Positions 47,918 through 60,790 are shown, counted from the stretch's first letter. The stretch: 64,000 nucleotides of DNA from Atriophallophorus winterbourni (GCA_013407085.1 JACCGJ010005442.1:62001-126000); one strand, 5' to 3'. The notes: generated by a model from the letters alone, not told the origin. A program made the numbers and translations.

Positions 47918-49508
47918 CAAACAAGCTAACATTTTTTACGTTGCAACCGTAGCAACAGCGTATTTTGAATTTTTATTGGTATATTCTGCTGTGTTAGTTT
48001 TGAGAATGTCGCTATGAAACTATGAAAGCTTAACTTTTAGCGAAGTTATGTATCACTACAATTAGATTCAATTATGTTTCAACTATATCGATTACGCTGC
48101 AATCAATGTTGTTGTAGCTGTAGCTCTGCCTTGAAGAAAATTACGGCAAAAATAATGTGGATATACACAATAATTGTGCTATTTTTTAATTAATTTCTAC
48201 GCTGATTCCTAACGCAACTGCATGTTAAATTCATATTTATCTGAGAAATTATTTTCTGCTCCAAAATAATGATACTGATGTAGAGAGAATAATTTCAGAA
48301 TTATTTACGCACATACATATATGCATATATTTTGCAAAGAAAATAAGCAAAAATGCATGTGAATTACATGTTTTGATGTGAATCATGATTGTTATGAAGT
48401 TGGAATAATGAGTGATATAAATAAAACCATAAAAACATAGTTGTTAGTGACACGTTTGAAAATAATCAATGATAACGCACCGTCAGTTTGTTGTTGAGTT
48501 GGGACTGTTGGTGTGAGAATATTGTACTATAATGAGGTGTTATATTTTGTCAAATTCGGTTGATATTTACCTTATCGATGCCTGATATATAAATTTATTT
48601 TAAATTCATTTTTTCAAAATTTAGCGACGTGATTATGTGCAAAAATGACGCATTTTGACCATTTTACAGTTATTGTGATAATAATGTATTTAATGCCGGA
48701 TTTAAGTGTTTTGGTCTAAAATGCTAATTTGCTAATTCCTTGGAGCCGTAGCGAAAGCGTATTTTAAATATTTATTCTGATATAATACATTGTTATTTTT
48801 GCGAATGTCGCCATGAAACATTGATAGCCTAATTTCTTGCGAAGTTATGTTCAAATAAAATTGAAAGTAAGGTGATCTTACTCTCTCCACCGGATGATGG
48901 CAAACATCCAGAAACCGGGGTGGTTTATAAGAAATGGGGATGTTAGCACAATAATACATTGTAATGAATTATGTTATGAACTTTATCGATGTTTTTGCAG
49001 CTGTAGCTGTTTGTTGAAGAAAACCACGGTAATCTAAACGCATTTTCGTAGTTAATTCGATAATAATTTATTTCGAGCGTCTTCAAATGTTTCATCGAAT
49101 TGTTTCACTATGTAATCGATGTGGGCCATCTAATATAAAGTGATTTGAACTACCAGGCTAACATAGCAACTGCAGCAACTGTTAATATTAATTTTTTATA
49201 TCAGATATTCTACAGTGTAATTTTTGCGAATGTCGCTATGTAACTTGCAATCAAACATTTCTTATTATTATTAAAAATATATTCATTAATTTTACTGACT
49301 GCACCATGCAAATTCAAAGACAAATTGATGAACAAAAAATTATCAGGATTTCAATTTCGGTTTCTGTACGAGAATTTGGAAGTTAAATTTCTAGAGAAGT
49401 TAATGGTTAACTATAATTAGAATGATTAATGTTGATTGTAGGGCCTAAAACGGTAAAATAATGTAATAAAAAATATTCCATTTAACTTCAAATCATCATG
49501 TAATATAT
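47918..49508. repeat. 2.2-kb tandem duplication, copy 2
   Basis: Second copy. The B and G exons at 47549-47679 lie in the spacer between the two copies. Confidence 0.8.
48481..48504 (-). CDS. Class A micro-exon (PTQQQTD)
   Basis: 24 nt, phase 1-1, acceptor caccaacag, donor gtgcgtta; peptide PTQQQTD. Confidence 0.7.
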
Positions 49509-50006
49509 TTTAATCATTTTAAGTTTTGCGAAATTTGCTGAGTGATGTTCAATCAAATATTTGTTTATTCTTGAAAATCTATTCATTAATATAACTGACT
49601 GCACATTACAAATTCAAGGTATATTGTTGAACAGAATATTATCAGGATTTTGAGTACGTATCCTATGGAAAACTTTCAAACCTTAATTTCAGGCGAAGGT
49701 TTGATTTACGGAAATTTGAATGAATAAAAGAGATTTTGAAACAAAATTTCAAAATAATACGAAATAAATTATTCCTTTCAACTTCAATTCATCACATAAT
49801 GTATTTTCAAATTATAAATTCAATTTAAACGATGTTTACCAATTTTCCGAAAACGCAAATTAGGAGATTTAAACCTTTTTTTTTAGCGTGAACTGGTATT
49901 TTGTTACAAATCAAGATTTTGTGAAGTTGCAATAATTTGTCATATTTATAAACTATGTTAACACATTTGTTAGTTTTAGTTAGGAAAAATATGTATGATA
50001 ACCCAC

Positions 50007-50024
50007 CCTCTTCTTGAGCCGAAA
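50007..50024 (-). CDS. Class A micro-exon, 18-nt form (SAQEE)
   Basis: Acceptor cacactatcag, donor gtgggtta, 18 nt, phase 1-1, peptide SAQEE. Confidence 0.65.
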
Positions 50025-50460
50025 CTGATAGTGTGTGAAAATTGTAAAATAATGATATAAGTCAAATTCAGTTGACCTTTATGTATTTCTTGGCTTATAA
50101 ACAGAATTATGTAAATTTAATTTAAAAGTTAGCGGTGCGATTTTGTGCATAAATAAGAAATCTCAACAATTTATTTGTTGTCTCTGGGTTAACAATTTAT
50201 TTTAATCGGTTTCAAATGTTTTAGCATATTCAAGAACAAAAATTTATTAGGATATAATTTTCGTATCCTACGCAAAACTTCGAAAGCCTAATTTATAGCG
50301 AAGTTATTTTTCACTAATATTGGAATGTGTAATGTTTATTTTATTCCGTAGAATTTTTAAAATCATACGATAGAAAATAATCAAATAAACTTCAAATCAT
50401 CATATAATATATTTTTAAAACATAAATTTATTTCAAACAATGTTAACGAAGGCAACAAAT

Positions 50461-51210
50461 TTTAAGTGCGAATAATTAGAACAGCTTTTGAGTAACGTCT
50501 CATTTTTGGCATAGTAGCTTCGTCAGAACAAGGGTGATACTCACGACAGGGGTCATGATTAGGTAGTAGTCAACATCCCACCTCTTATTTGACCTCGGGG
50601 TGCACTTATTTGAGGGCAAAATGATAAATGTAATTAATAACTATAAAATGCTCTTCACTAGGTACGTATGTAGCGTTAAGTAGAGGTTGAGAATCTGCTT
50701 GTGGTACATATTGTATCACAAGTGTGATCTGTAAATCGTAGATTCAAACTCCCACCTAAAAATAAATCTTCAATGCAATTATCTGAGACCTAACGTCGAC
50801 GGTATCGGATCGCTGGTGCACGATTTAGCTAGACATTTGTGTTATTCGTTAGAACATTTATTTGGCAAACAGCCTCGTTCATTAAGAACAGATATGTCAT
50901 AGCAGCATGCTTAAAGTCCGTAAGAATTCATGACGATGAAATAATTGTTAGCTTGGATTTGAGTGTGTTTTTTACCTACGGCCATACAAAAAGAGTTTCC
51001 AGCAAATTATCAACGGTGTATAGGTCGGCCTAAGCAGGAACACCTCGTATTCAATGAGCAAATATGTAGACAAAAAGGAGGGATGGCAATGGGTTCTTTG
51101 ATAACTTCAGTACTTGCGAACATGTATATGGAGCTTTTTGAAAACATAGCCCTCAATATTAAAGGCTTTAAGTCAATATAACGGTGGCGCTATGTTGAAT
51201 ACACATTTGG
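50461..51210 (+). pseudogene. Penelope-like element RT fragment, copy 3
   Basis: Reads IHDDEIIVSLDLSVFFT, then QICRQKGGMAMGSLITSVL, ending RWRYVEYTFG where the intact family has YVDDTF. This is the best preserved of the five fragments. Confidence 0.72.
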
Positions 51211-51965
51211 AATAAGGAATCTAAACGCATTTTTATAGTTGCTAAGATATAGATTCATTTATTGGCTGTTTCAAATGTTTCACCAAACTGTTTCGATAAA
51301 TACTCATTGCAGGACACTTAAATTTTAAAACTTTGATTTAACAGGTTAATATGTTATTAATTTGCAACCATAGGAACAGCATATTTTGAATTTTTAATAG
51401 GATATTCTACAATGCGATTTTTGCGAACGTCTCTAAGTGACATTAAATCAAATATCTCTTCATTTTGAAAAATATATGTTCATTACATTTACACACTGCA
51501 CAACGCACAACGCAAATATAAGAGGTAATTTTGAACACAACTTTATCAGTTTTAATTTTTTATCCTATAGTAAAATTCGAAAGCTAATATTCGAGCGATG
51601 ATGTGTTTCAATAATGTTAGACTGAACAGGCTACATTTTGAAGCAATATAAAATAAATCATTCCTTACAATTTCAAATCATCATTTAATATATTTCTAAA
51701 TTATAAATCTATTTTAAACGATGGTAAAGAGTTTTCCGAAAAACGCAAATTATGAGAAGCGTAGAGGAACTCATTCTCTATAACGGGGTTGGTGGATTAC
51801 ATTAACTAAGATGGGCATATATATACATATAAACATTTTTTAACGTAAACTGGTAGTTTGTTGCAATTCAAGATTGATTTGAAGTTAGAATAATTTGTCC
51901 TATTTAAAAAATTATGTTTACACCTTTGATAGTGATACGTTAGAAAAATATCAATGATAACATAC

Positions 51966-51989
51966 GATTAGGTAATTTTCGTTTTTCAC
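51966..51989 (-). CDS. Class A micro-exon (EKRKLPN)
   Basis: 24 nt, phase 1-1, acceptor caccaacag, donor gtatgtta; peptide EKRKLPN. The intron upstream of the acceptor (right side) is interrupted ten bases away by the 242-bp satellite, so the polypyrimidine tract and branch region have been replaced. Confidence 0.6.
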
Positions 51990-51998
51990 CTGTTGGTG

Positions 51999-53410
51999 TG
52001 TTATATAGGGTTCGTACAACGAACTACGATGTTCAGACACAGAATCACAAAGTGATTCTTGGTCAAAGCACCCAAGGCGCTTGTGGATGACCAAAGTAAT
52101 GTGTTGCTCACATCCCCATCCCTTACACACCACTACCGGTTTCAGGCTGTTTGCCATCGTCAGGTGGAGACAGTAAGATCAGGTTCAGTGAGCCTTGAAA
52201 CAGTGGATTGAAAGTAAACAAGGTTATACTTGTATGCCAACTGTTATATAGGGTTCGTACAACGAACCACGATGTTCAGACACAGAATCACAAAGTGATT
52301 CTTGGTCAAGAACTCGAGGCGCTTATGGATGACCAAAGTAATGTGTTGCTCACATCCCCATCCCTTACACACCACTACCGGTTTCAGGCTGTTTGCCATC
52401 GTCAGGTGGAGACAGTAAGATCAGGTTCAGTGAGCCTTGAAACAGTGGATTAAAGGTAAACAAGGTTATACTTGTATGCCAAATGTTATATAGGGTTCGT
52501 ACAACGAACCACGTTGTTCAGACACAGAATCACAAAGTGATTCTTGGTCAAGCACTCGAGGCGCTTATGGATGACCAAAGTAATGTGTTGCTCACATCCC
52601 CATCCCTTACACACCACTACCGGTTTCAGACTGTTTGCCATCGTCAGGTGTAGACAGTAAGATCAGGTTCAGTGAGCCTTGAAACAGTGGATTATAGGTA
52701 AACGAGGTTATACTTGTATGCCAACTGTTATATAGGGTTCGTACAACAAACCACGATGTCCAGACACGGAATCACAAAGTGATTCTTGGTCAAGCACTCG
52801 AGGCGCTTATAGATGACCAAAGTAATGTGTTGCTCACATCCCCATCCCTTACATACCACTACCGGTTTCAGGCTGTTTGCCATCGTCAGGTGGAGACAGT
52901 GAGATCAGGTTCAGTGAGGCTTGAAACAGTGGATTGAAGGTAAACGAGGTTATACTTGTATGTTTATTGTTATATAAGGTTCGTACAACGAACCACGATG
53001 TTCAGACACGGAATCACAAAGTGATTCTTGGTCAAGCACTCGAGGCGCTTATGAATGACCAAAGTAATGTTTGCTCACATCCCCATACCTTACACACCAC
53101 TACCGGTTTCAGGCTGTTTGCTATCGTCAGGTGGAGACAGTAAGATCAGGTTCAGTGAGGCTTGAAGCAGTGGATTGAAGGTAAACGAGGTTATACTTGT
53201 ATGCTAATTGTTATATAAGGTTCGTACAACAAACCACGATGGTCGACACGGAATCACAAACGTATTCTGGTCAAGCACTCGAGGAGCTATGAATGACCAA
53301 CAAGTAATGTGTTGCTCACATCCCATAACGACACACCACTACCGGTTTCAGGCTGTTTGCCAATCGTAAGTGTGGAGACAGTTAGATCAGGTTCAGGAGC
53401 CTTGAAACGG
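51999..53410. repeat. 242-bp tandem satellite, six copies
   Basis: The unit begins around tatagggttcgtacaacgaac; starts at about 52008, 52251, 52493, 52735, 52977 and 53218 give periods of 241-243. The last copy is degraded next to a TA microsatellite. The minus strand of each unit has a ctgacga ... gaaac motif (for example 52382-52405). Single related copies lie at 40190-40400 and 63690-63960. Confidence 0.85.
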
Positions 53411-53492
53411 TATATATAATATATATATATAATATATATATATATATATAGATATATATATATATACATAAATATAAATATATATATATATG
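53405..53492. repeat. TA microsatellite
   Basis: (TA)n joining the last satellite unit to array intron sequence. Confidence 0.9.
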
Positions 53493-53620
53493 CTACGACG
53501 TGACCTGGTATGTTGCTGCAAATCATGATTGCTATGAAGTTTGAATTATTTGTCATATATATAAAACTATGTACACATAATTGTTAGTGATAAATAGGAC
53601 AAATAATAATCATAACCCGC

Positions 53621-53644
53621 CGCTAGATGATGCTCGATCTCTAC
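53621..53644 (-). CDS. Class A micro-exon with GC donor (RDRASSS)
   Basis: 24 nt, phase 1-1, acceptor caccaacag, but the donor is GC (gcgggtta) instead of GT. GC donors are a known minor class; use is uncertain. Peptide RDRASSS. Confidence 0.5.
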
Positions 53645-53782
53645 CTGTTGGTGAGTTAATATTTCAAAATAATATAATGTTATAATAAGTCAAATTCGTT
53701 TGATGTTTATGTTTTTGTTGGCTGATATATAAAGTTGTGTAAATTTAATTGAAAACTTAGCGGTGCGATTACGTGTATAATT

Positions 53783-55743
53783 AAGATTTAAGATTCAAGA
53801 ATTTATGGTCACAAAAAGCACATAGCTTCACAATTACCATATCATAGTAAATATACATTCAGGAAATAGGTATAAAATAAACATGTCATGTCAAGTATAG
53901 TCAAGTTGTATAGTTACCATGAGTCAATACGCAGGTGTCGTCAAATCGTTATGCAACAAATAAGTATCCAAATTTTGAATAAACGTTCCGATACTGGGAG
54001 AGATGACAAGAGTTTCGGGTAGGGAATTCTAAAGAAACAGACACGTACACAATAAAAAATATCGGCGACAGCTGATACGGGAGTGGGGAATTAGCAGTGT
54101 CTCTGAGTGGCTGCGTGTATGACGTGAATCACGGTATTCGAATAAATGTTTTAAGGGATGATGTGGGGTATTCAATATTTTATATGTTAGTATCACATCG
54201 CTTCGAAGGCTTCTTTGAAGGGGAGTGGGGAGCCTCAGTTTTTTCAATCGTTCCTCGTACGCTAGTTTACGGAAACCTCTTACGAGTTTGGTTGCGCGAT
54301 GGTATATTTTGTCAAGCAATATTATATCCTTTTTTAACCACGGAGTCCAAGCTTGTGATGCATGTTCCATGGTTGGAATTATATAGGCGTTCATGATGGT
54401 GGGCAAAGTTCCAGGCGAGAAGGTTTTGAAGATCCGTCGCAGCATACCTAGAAGCTTCGAAGCACGCTTGTAGATAATCTCACAATGCAGGCTGTTCTTC
54501 AGACTGCCGCATACCCAGACTCCAAGATCCCTTTCCGATTCTGTCCAGCTCAAAAAAGTCTGCCCAAAGTGATACTGGTACTGGAATGGCTTACCAATTT
54601 GCAGCACCTTGCATTTTTGGATATTGAATGGCAAATTATTCCGTACCGACCATTCGTGTAGAGCATCTAGATCACGTTGCAGCTGTACACAGTCCGCAAT
54701 GGTTTTTATCCGGGTCCAAAGTTTAATGTCATCAGCGAAAAGAATCACCTTGCATGCGAGCGTCTCCGGTAAGTCGTTGATGTAAGCCAAGAAAAGTACT
54801 GGCCCGAGGACTGAACCTTTCGGTACGCGACTAGAGGCATCAATAGCCTGTGATAGTACCCCGTTGATTCGAACGATCGCCTTAAGCCCACTGAGGTAAC
54901 TTTCAAGCCATATGAGTAGCTGTCCGCTGATACCCATCTGCTTTAGCTTTTGTAATAGCCGAAAGTGATCAACTCGATCGAAAGCTTTAGACATGTCCAG
55001 ATAACAAGCGTGGATGCTAGCTCCTTCGTCAACCGCTTGGGTCCAGTCATTTAAAACCGTCAACAAATTTGTCAAGCATGAGCGAGATTTACGAAAACCA
55101 TGCTGTGCTGCAGATAGCATATTTTGTGATTCCAGGTGATGAACTATATTTTCTGTCACTATCCGCTCTAGAACTTTGGATATCACAGGAAGTAGGGTGA
55201 CAGGACGGTAGTTTGCCGCATCTGAACGTCTACCGCCTTTTTAGATAGGTGAAATTACCCCTGTCTTCCACTCTGTTGGCACCACTCCTTTAATTAGAGA
55301 ATGTTTGAACAATTCACCCAAAGGTTCACACAGCTGCTGTTCGCAGGATTTTAGTATAGTCGGAGTGATTCCATCCGCTCCAGGGGATTTCTTAGGGTTC
55401 ATTCGACACAAATGTCGTTGTATAATCACTGGATTTATCTCGATCTCAGTCAGCTGTTGCGTCACTGTTGATGGCGGTAATTCTCCAGTCAATTGAATCG
55501 CTAACGGACTAAATACTTTAGCATAAAATTGAGCGAGAGCATTAGCTCTATCCTTCGCAGAGACTGTTAATCCATCGTCAGTAAGAACAGGAAACCCCCC
55601 TGGTTTCACGCTCGATCGAGCATTGACAATCCGATAAAGCAATTTAGGATTTCCTTCCATTTTCAAAGATAGAAAGCGATGGTAATTTTGCTTGTCTTCT
55701 TTGATGAGAGTGTTTACTTTGTTGCGAATTCCGCAAAATTGTT
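53783..55743 (-). mobile_element. CR1/Jockey-like LINE, 5' truncated
   Basis: Minus-strand non-LTR retrotransposon inserted in an intron that resumes on both sides. It keeps the RT domain and 3' region; the AP endonuclease domain is missing through 5' truncation at about 55740. The clade is assigned from motif style only; CR1 and Jockey relatives cannot be separated by eye. Confidence 0.75.
54029..55666 (-). pseudogene. LINE reverse transcriptase ORF with one in-frame stop
   Basis: One reading frame runs from about 55666 to 54029. N-terminal part: KKSPGADGITPTILKSC, LFKHSLIKGVVPTEWK. It is interrupted by TAA at 55241-55243, where related proteins read a residue before KGGRRSDAANYRPV. It then continues with the RT core: DMSKAFDRVDH (motif A Asp), VPKGSVLGPVLFLAYINDLP, FADDIKLW (catalytic Asp pair) and a C-terminal TPWLKKDI region. 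All core RT motifs are present, so the copy is young apart from the nonsense codon and a garbled C-terminus. Confidence 0.85.
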
Positions 55744-56653
55744 GTTGTTGTAAGGATAATAATTTATTTTAAGTCGGTGTCAAATGTTCGAGCATATTCA
55801 AGAACAGAAATCTATTAGGATATAATGTTCGTATCCTACGCGAAACTTTGGAAGCTTAATGTCTAACGAAGTTATGTTTCGCTGCAATTGGAATCGGTAA
55901 TGTTGATTTAATGCAAATTCAAGATATATTGTTGAACTGAAATTATCAGAATTTCAAGTTTGTCTCCAAAAGAAAAATTTGAAAGCTTCATTTCTAGCGA
56001 AGTTATGTTTCACGAAAATTTAATTGAATAATGTAAATTTTAATGCCTATGACAAGATCATGTTTTTTCCAACTTTTTGCATCATTATCAATATATTACA
56101 TATCTTATCTTATCTTATCTTATTTTAATCATTATTTCATTCATTTTAATTTTTGCGAATGTTGCTAAGTGATGTTCAATCAAATATTTGTTTATTCTTG
56201 AAAATCTATTCATTAATTTAACTGACTGCACAACGCAAATTCAAGGTATATTGTTGAACAGGATATTATCAGGATTTTAAGTATGTATCCAATATAAAAC
56301 TTGGAAAACTTCATTTAAAGCGAAGTTATGATTCACTAAAATTGGAATGTATATTGTAATGTGTATTGTAAAACATAAAATTTCAAAATAATAGAATATA
56401 AAATATTCCTTTCAACTTCAAATCATCGCATAATATATTTTTTAGATTATAAATCTAATTTAAACGATGGTATCGAATTATCCATAAAACGCAAATTATG
56501 AGAATCGTATAGGAAATCATTTACGATTATTGGTATTCTGGATTACATAGCCTAAGATATAAACATTTTTCATCGTGAACTGGTATGTTGTTACAAATCA
56601 AGATTTAACACATTTGTTAGTTTTAGGTAGGAAAAATATGGATGATAACCCAC

Positions 56654-56665
56654 CCGGAGCCGGAG
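56654..56665 (-). CDS. Class A micro-exon, 12-nt form (PAP)
   Basis: Same as 36981-36992, with acceptor caaaatctaacag and donor gtgggtta. Confidence 0.65.
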
Positions 56666-57113
56666 CTGTTAGATTTTGAAAATTGTAAAATAGTAAAATA
56701 ATAATGTCAAATATCAAATTCAGTTGACCTTTATGTATTTTTGGCTTATAAACAAAATTATGTAAATTTAATTTAAACGTTAGCGGTGCGATTTTGTGCA
56801 TAAATAAGGAATCTCAACAATTTATTTGTTGTCTTTGGGATAACAATTTATTTTAATCGGTTTCAAATGTTTCAGCATATTCAAGAACAGAAATTTATCA
56901 GGATTCAATTTTCGTATCCTACGCGAAACTTCGAAAGCTTAATTTATAGCGAAGTAATGTTTCACTAAAATTGGAATGTGTAATGTTAATTTTAACCCCT
57001 AGAATTTTTAAAATCATACGAGAGAAAATATTTAAATAAACTTCAAATCATCATATAATATATTTTTAAAACATAAATCTATTTTTAGCAATGTTAACGA
57101 AGGCAACGAATTT

Positions 57114-57859
57114 CGAGTGCGATTAAATAGAACAGCTTTTGAGTAACGTTTCATTTCTGGCACTGTAGCTTCCTCAGATCAAGGGTGATACTCATTACAG
57201 GGGTCATGATTAGGTAGTAGTCAACATCCCACCCCTTATTTGACCTCGGGGTGAACTTATTTGAATGATGAATGATGAATGTAATTATTAACTATAAAAT
57301 GCTCTTCACTAGGTACGTATGTAGCGTTGGGTAGATTTTGAGAATCTGCTTGTGATACATATTGTATCACAAGTGTGATCTCTAAATCGTAGATTCAAAC
57401 TCCCACCCGAAAATAAATCTTAAAGGTAATTATCTGAGACCTAACGTCGACGGTATCGGATCGCTGGTGCACGATGTAGCGAGACATTTGTGTTATTCGT
57501 TAGAACATTTATTCGGCAAACAGCCTCGTTCATCAAGAAGACACATGTCATAACAGCATGCTCAAAGTCCGTGAGAATTCATGACGATGAAATTATTGTT
57601 TACTTGGATTTGAGTGTTTTTTCCACCAACCACCATACAAAAAGGGCGTCCAGCAAATTATCAACGGTGTATAGGTCGGCCTAAGCATGAACACCTCGTA
57701 TTAAATGAGCAATTATGTAGACGAAAATGAGGGATGGCAATGGGTTCTTCGATAACTTCAGTAATTGCGAACATTTATATAGAGCATTTCGAGAACAGCC
57801 ATTAACAATAAAGGCCTTAAGTCAAAATTACAGTGACGCAATTTTGATGACATATTTGA
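57114..57859 (+). pseudogene. Penelope-like element RT fragment, copy 4
   Basis: Contains RIHDDEIIVYLDLSVF and the usual flanks; more frameshifted after 57720. Confidence 0.65.
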
Positions 57860-58604
57860 AATAAGGCATCTAAACGCATTTCTATAGTTGTTACGATATT
57901 AATTCATTTATTGGCTGTTTCAAATGTTTCACGAAACACTTCCGATAAATACTCGTTGCGGGACATTTAAATTTAAAAAATTTGATCTAACAGGTTAACC
58001 TGTTATTATTTGCAACCGTAGCAACAGCTGATTTTGATTTTTTAATGTGATTTTTGCGAATGTCTCTAAGTGACATTATATCAAATATCTCTTCATTTTG
58101 AAAAATATATGTTCATTACATTTACAGACTGCACAACGCAAATTCAAGAGGTGTTTTTGAACAGAACATTATCAGTTTTAAGTTTTTGTCCTATAGTAAA
58201 CTTTGAAAGCTAATATTCGAGCGATGATGTGTTTCAATAATGTTGGAATGAACAGGCTACATTTTGAAGCATAAAATTTTAAATTACTACAAAATAAATC
58301 ATTCCTTACAACTTCAAATCATCATTTAATATGTTTCTAAATAATAAGTCTATTTTAAACGATGATAACGAGTTTTCTGAAAAACGCAAATTATGAGAAG
58401 CGTAGAGGAACTCATTCTCTATAACGGGGATGGTGGATTACATTACCTGGGATGTGCATATTTATACATATAAACATTTTTTTAACGTAAACTGGTATTT
58501 TGTTGCAAATCAAGATTGTTTTGAAGTTGGAATAATTTTTCATAAAAAAACTATGTTAACACTTATGTTAGTGATAGGTTGGAAAAATGTCAATGATAAC
58601 CCAC

Positions 58605-58628
58605 GGGGTGGTAATGGTCGATGTGGAC
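58605..58628 (-). CDS. Class A micro-exon (PHRPLPP)
   Basis: 24 nt, phase 1-1, acceptor acaaatcaacag, donor gtgggtta; peptide PHRPLPP. It is the first class A exon after the unique 5' exons. Confidence 0.7.
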
Positions 58629-59059
58629 CTGTTGATTTGTGAAAATTGTAAAATAATAAAATGTTATAATAATTCAAATTAGGTTGATGTCTATGTTTTT
58701 GGTTGATATATAACGTTTTGTAAATTTAATTTTAAAATTTAGCGTTGTGATTATGTGCATAAATAAGGAATATAAAAATTTTCATTGTGGTTTGGATAAA
58801 AATGTATTTTATGTCGGTTTCAAATGTTTTATCAAATTCAAGAATAGAAATTTATCCGGAATTCATTCTTGTATCCTGCGCAAAACTTTGAAAGCCTAAT
58901 TTCTAGCAAATTATTTTTCACCAAAATTGGAATGAATAATGTTGATTTTATTGACAAAACGTTTTAAAATAATACGATATAAAATCGAAATTGGAATCAT
59001 CATAAAATCTATTTTAAAACTATGAATCTTATTTAAATGATGTACACGAACGCAACAAA

Positions 59060-59890
59060 ATTTTAGTACGATTGATTTTAGCATTTTCATTTCTGGCACG
59101 AAAGCTTCGTCAAACCAAATTTTATCGTTATGACAGGGAACATGATTTAGTAGTAATCAACCCCCCGATAATTAGTTAACCCTATTTGACATGAAACATG
59201 GTAAGAGGCAATTATTCGAGTGACAGTACGGAAGGATTGATAATGACAAAATGAAAAATGTAACGAATAACTGTAGAATGTTCATCTCTAGTTACGTACG
59301 TGTCGTTCAGTGGAGCTTAGGAGAAAGCTTGTGGTATAATCTGTAACCCAAGTCTACTCTTACTCCTTAATTCTACGGCCTACCTAAAATACGTCAAAAG
59401 CTAATTCTGTAAGACATAACGTAGATGGTATTGGATCACCTGCGCACGAGTTAGTTAGACATTTGGCTTATTTGTTGAAACATTCATTCAGTAATACAGC
59501 CTCGTTCATCATGGACGCATGTGACTTTGCAGCACGATTGAAGTCGGTAACAATTCGTGACAATGAAATAATAGTTAGCTTTGATTTAATTGCTTTGTCC
59601 ACCAACATCCATACAACAAGTTCGTAGCAACTATCTAAATGGGACTTGGAATCTAAGGCCTCTTGTCAGATAGCGTCCACCAAATTATCAACGGTGTATT
59701 GTTCGGCCTATGCATCAACCACTTCGTATTTAATGAGCAATTATATAGAGAAAAACGAAGATTTGCCAATCTGTTCACCGATATCTTCAGTATTTGCGAA
59801 CATGTATATTGAGCATGTCGAGATCACAATTATCAACAATGAAGATTTTGAGACAAAATTACGGTGGCGCAATGTTGATTTTACATATGG
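59060..59890 (+). pseudogene. Penelope-like element RT fragment, copy 5
   Basis: Most diverged copy. Retains a longer left part with SLDLIALSTNI-like sequence near 59576 and ends at RWRNVDFTYG. Only 431 bases separate it from the class A exon at 58605-58628. Confidence 0.6.
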
Positions 59891-60605
59891 AATATGAAAT
59901 CAAAACACATTTGTATAGTTGCTGGGATAATAATTTATTTTATAATGGTTTCAAATTTTCCATCGAACCGTTTTACTAAATAATCGTTTCGTGACATTTA
60001 TCTCACATAATTTGATTTGACAGATTAACTTGTGAATAATTTGCAACAGTAGCAACAACGTATTTTGATATTTATTAGGATATTCTACAGTGTAAAATTT
60101 GCGAATGTTGCTAAGTCACATTCAATCAAATATTTCTCTATTCTCGAAAATCTGTTCATTACTTTTACTGACTGCGCAACGCAAATCAAACATGAATTGT
60201 TGAACCGAATATCATCAGGATTTTAGGATCGTAGCCTATAGAAAACTTTAAAAGCTTTATTTCCAGCGAAATTATGATGAACTAAAATTGGAATGAATAC
60301 TAGAGAATTTAAAATATAATTTATTTTATGTCGGATTCAAATGTTTCATTAAAGTGTTTCACTAAATACTCGGTGCGGGACATTCAATCTCATGTGATTT
60401 GATCTTACAGGCTAACATGTTATCACGTTGCAACCGTAGCAACGGTGCATTTCGAAATTTTAATTCACTAATAAGCAGTGTAAGTTTTGAGAATGTCGCT
60501 AAGTAAATTTCAATGAATATAGATTGTGATAATGTGGTCTGTTTATGAAGGAATTTTCTAATTTCTTTTCATTATATACTAAGAATTCGGATTTCCTCTG
60601 CTTAC

Positions 60606-60638
60606 CAAAATTCTGATAAACGGGCTCGTCCTTTGTCC
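60606..60638 (-). CDS. Unique 33-nt micro-exon (TKDEPVYQNF)
   Basis: Very good splice signals: acceptor ttaattttgtttacag and donor gtaagcag. It is 33 nt, phase 1-1, open, coding TKDEPVYQNF flanked by split Gly codons. It is the last non-repeated exon before the class A array begins at 58.6 kb. Confidence 0.7.
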
Positions 60639-60790
60639 CTGTAAACAAAATTAATGATTTAACAACGTTACTTTTATGAATGGCAAAACGTTGGTGCTTG
60701 AAAAGCACAGGTTACTAAAAACCAATTATAGATTGCTTCACCAATGTTCATTTTCACGCATCAACATCACATACACAAACAAACCCCCAC

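Noticed and set aside
54097..54396. 99-codon plus frame opposite the LINE
   Set aside because: Antisense shadow of the reverse transcriptase frame.
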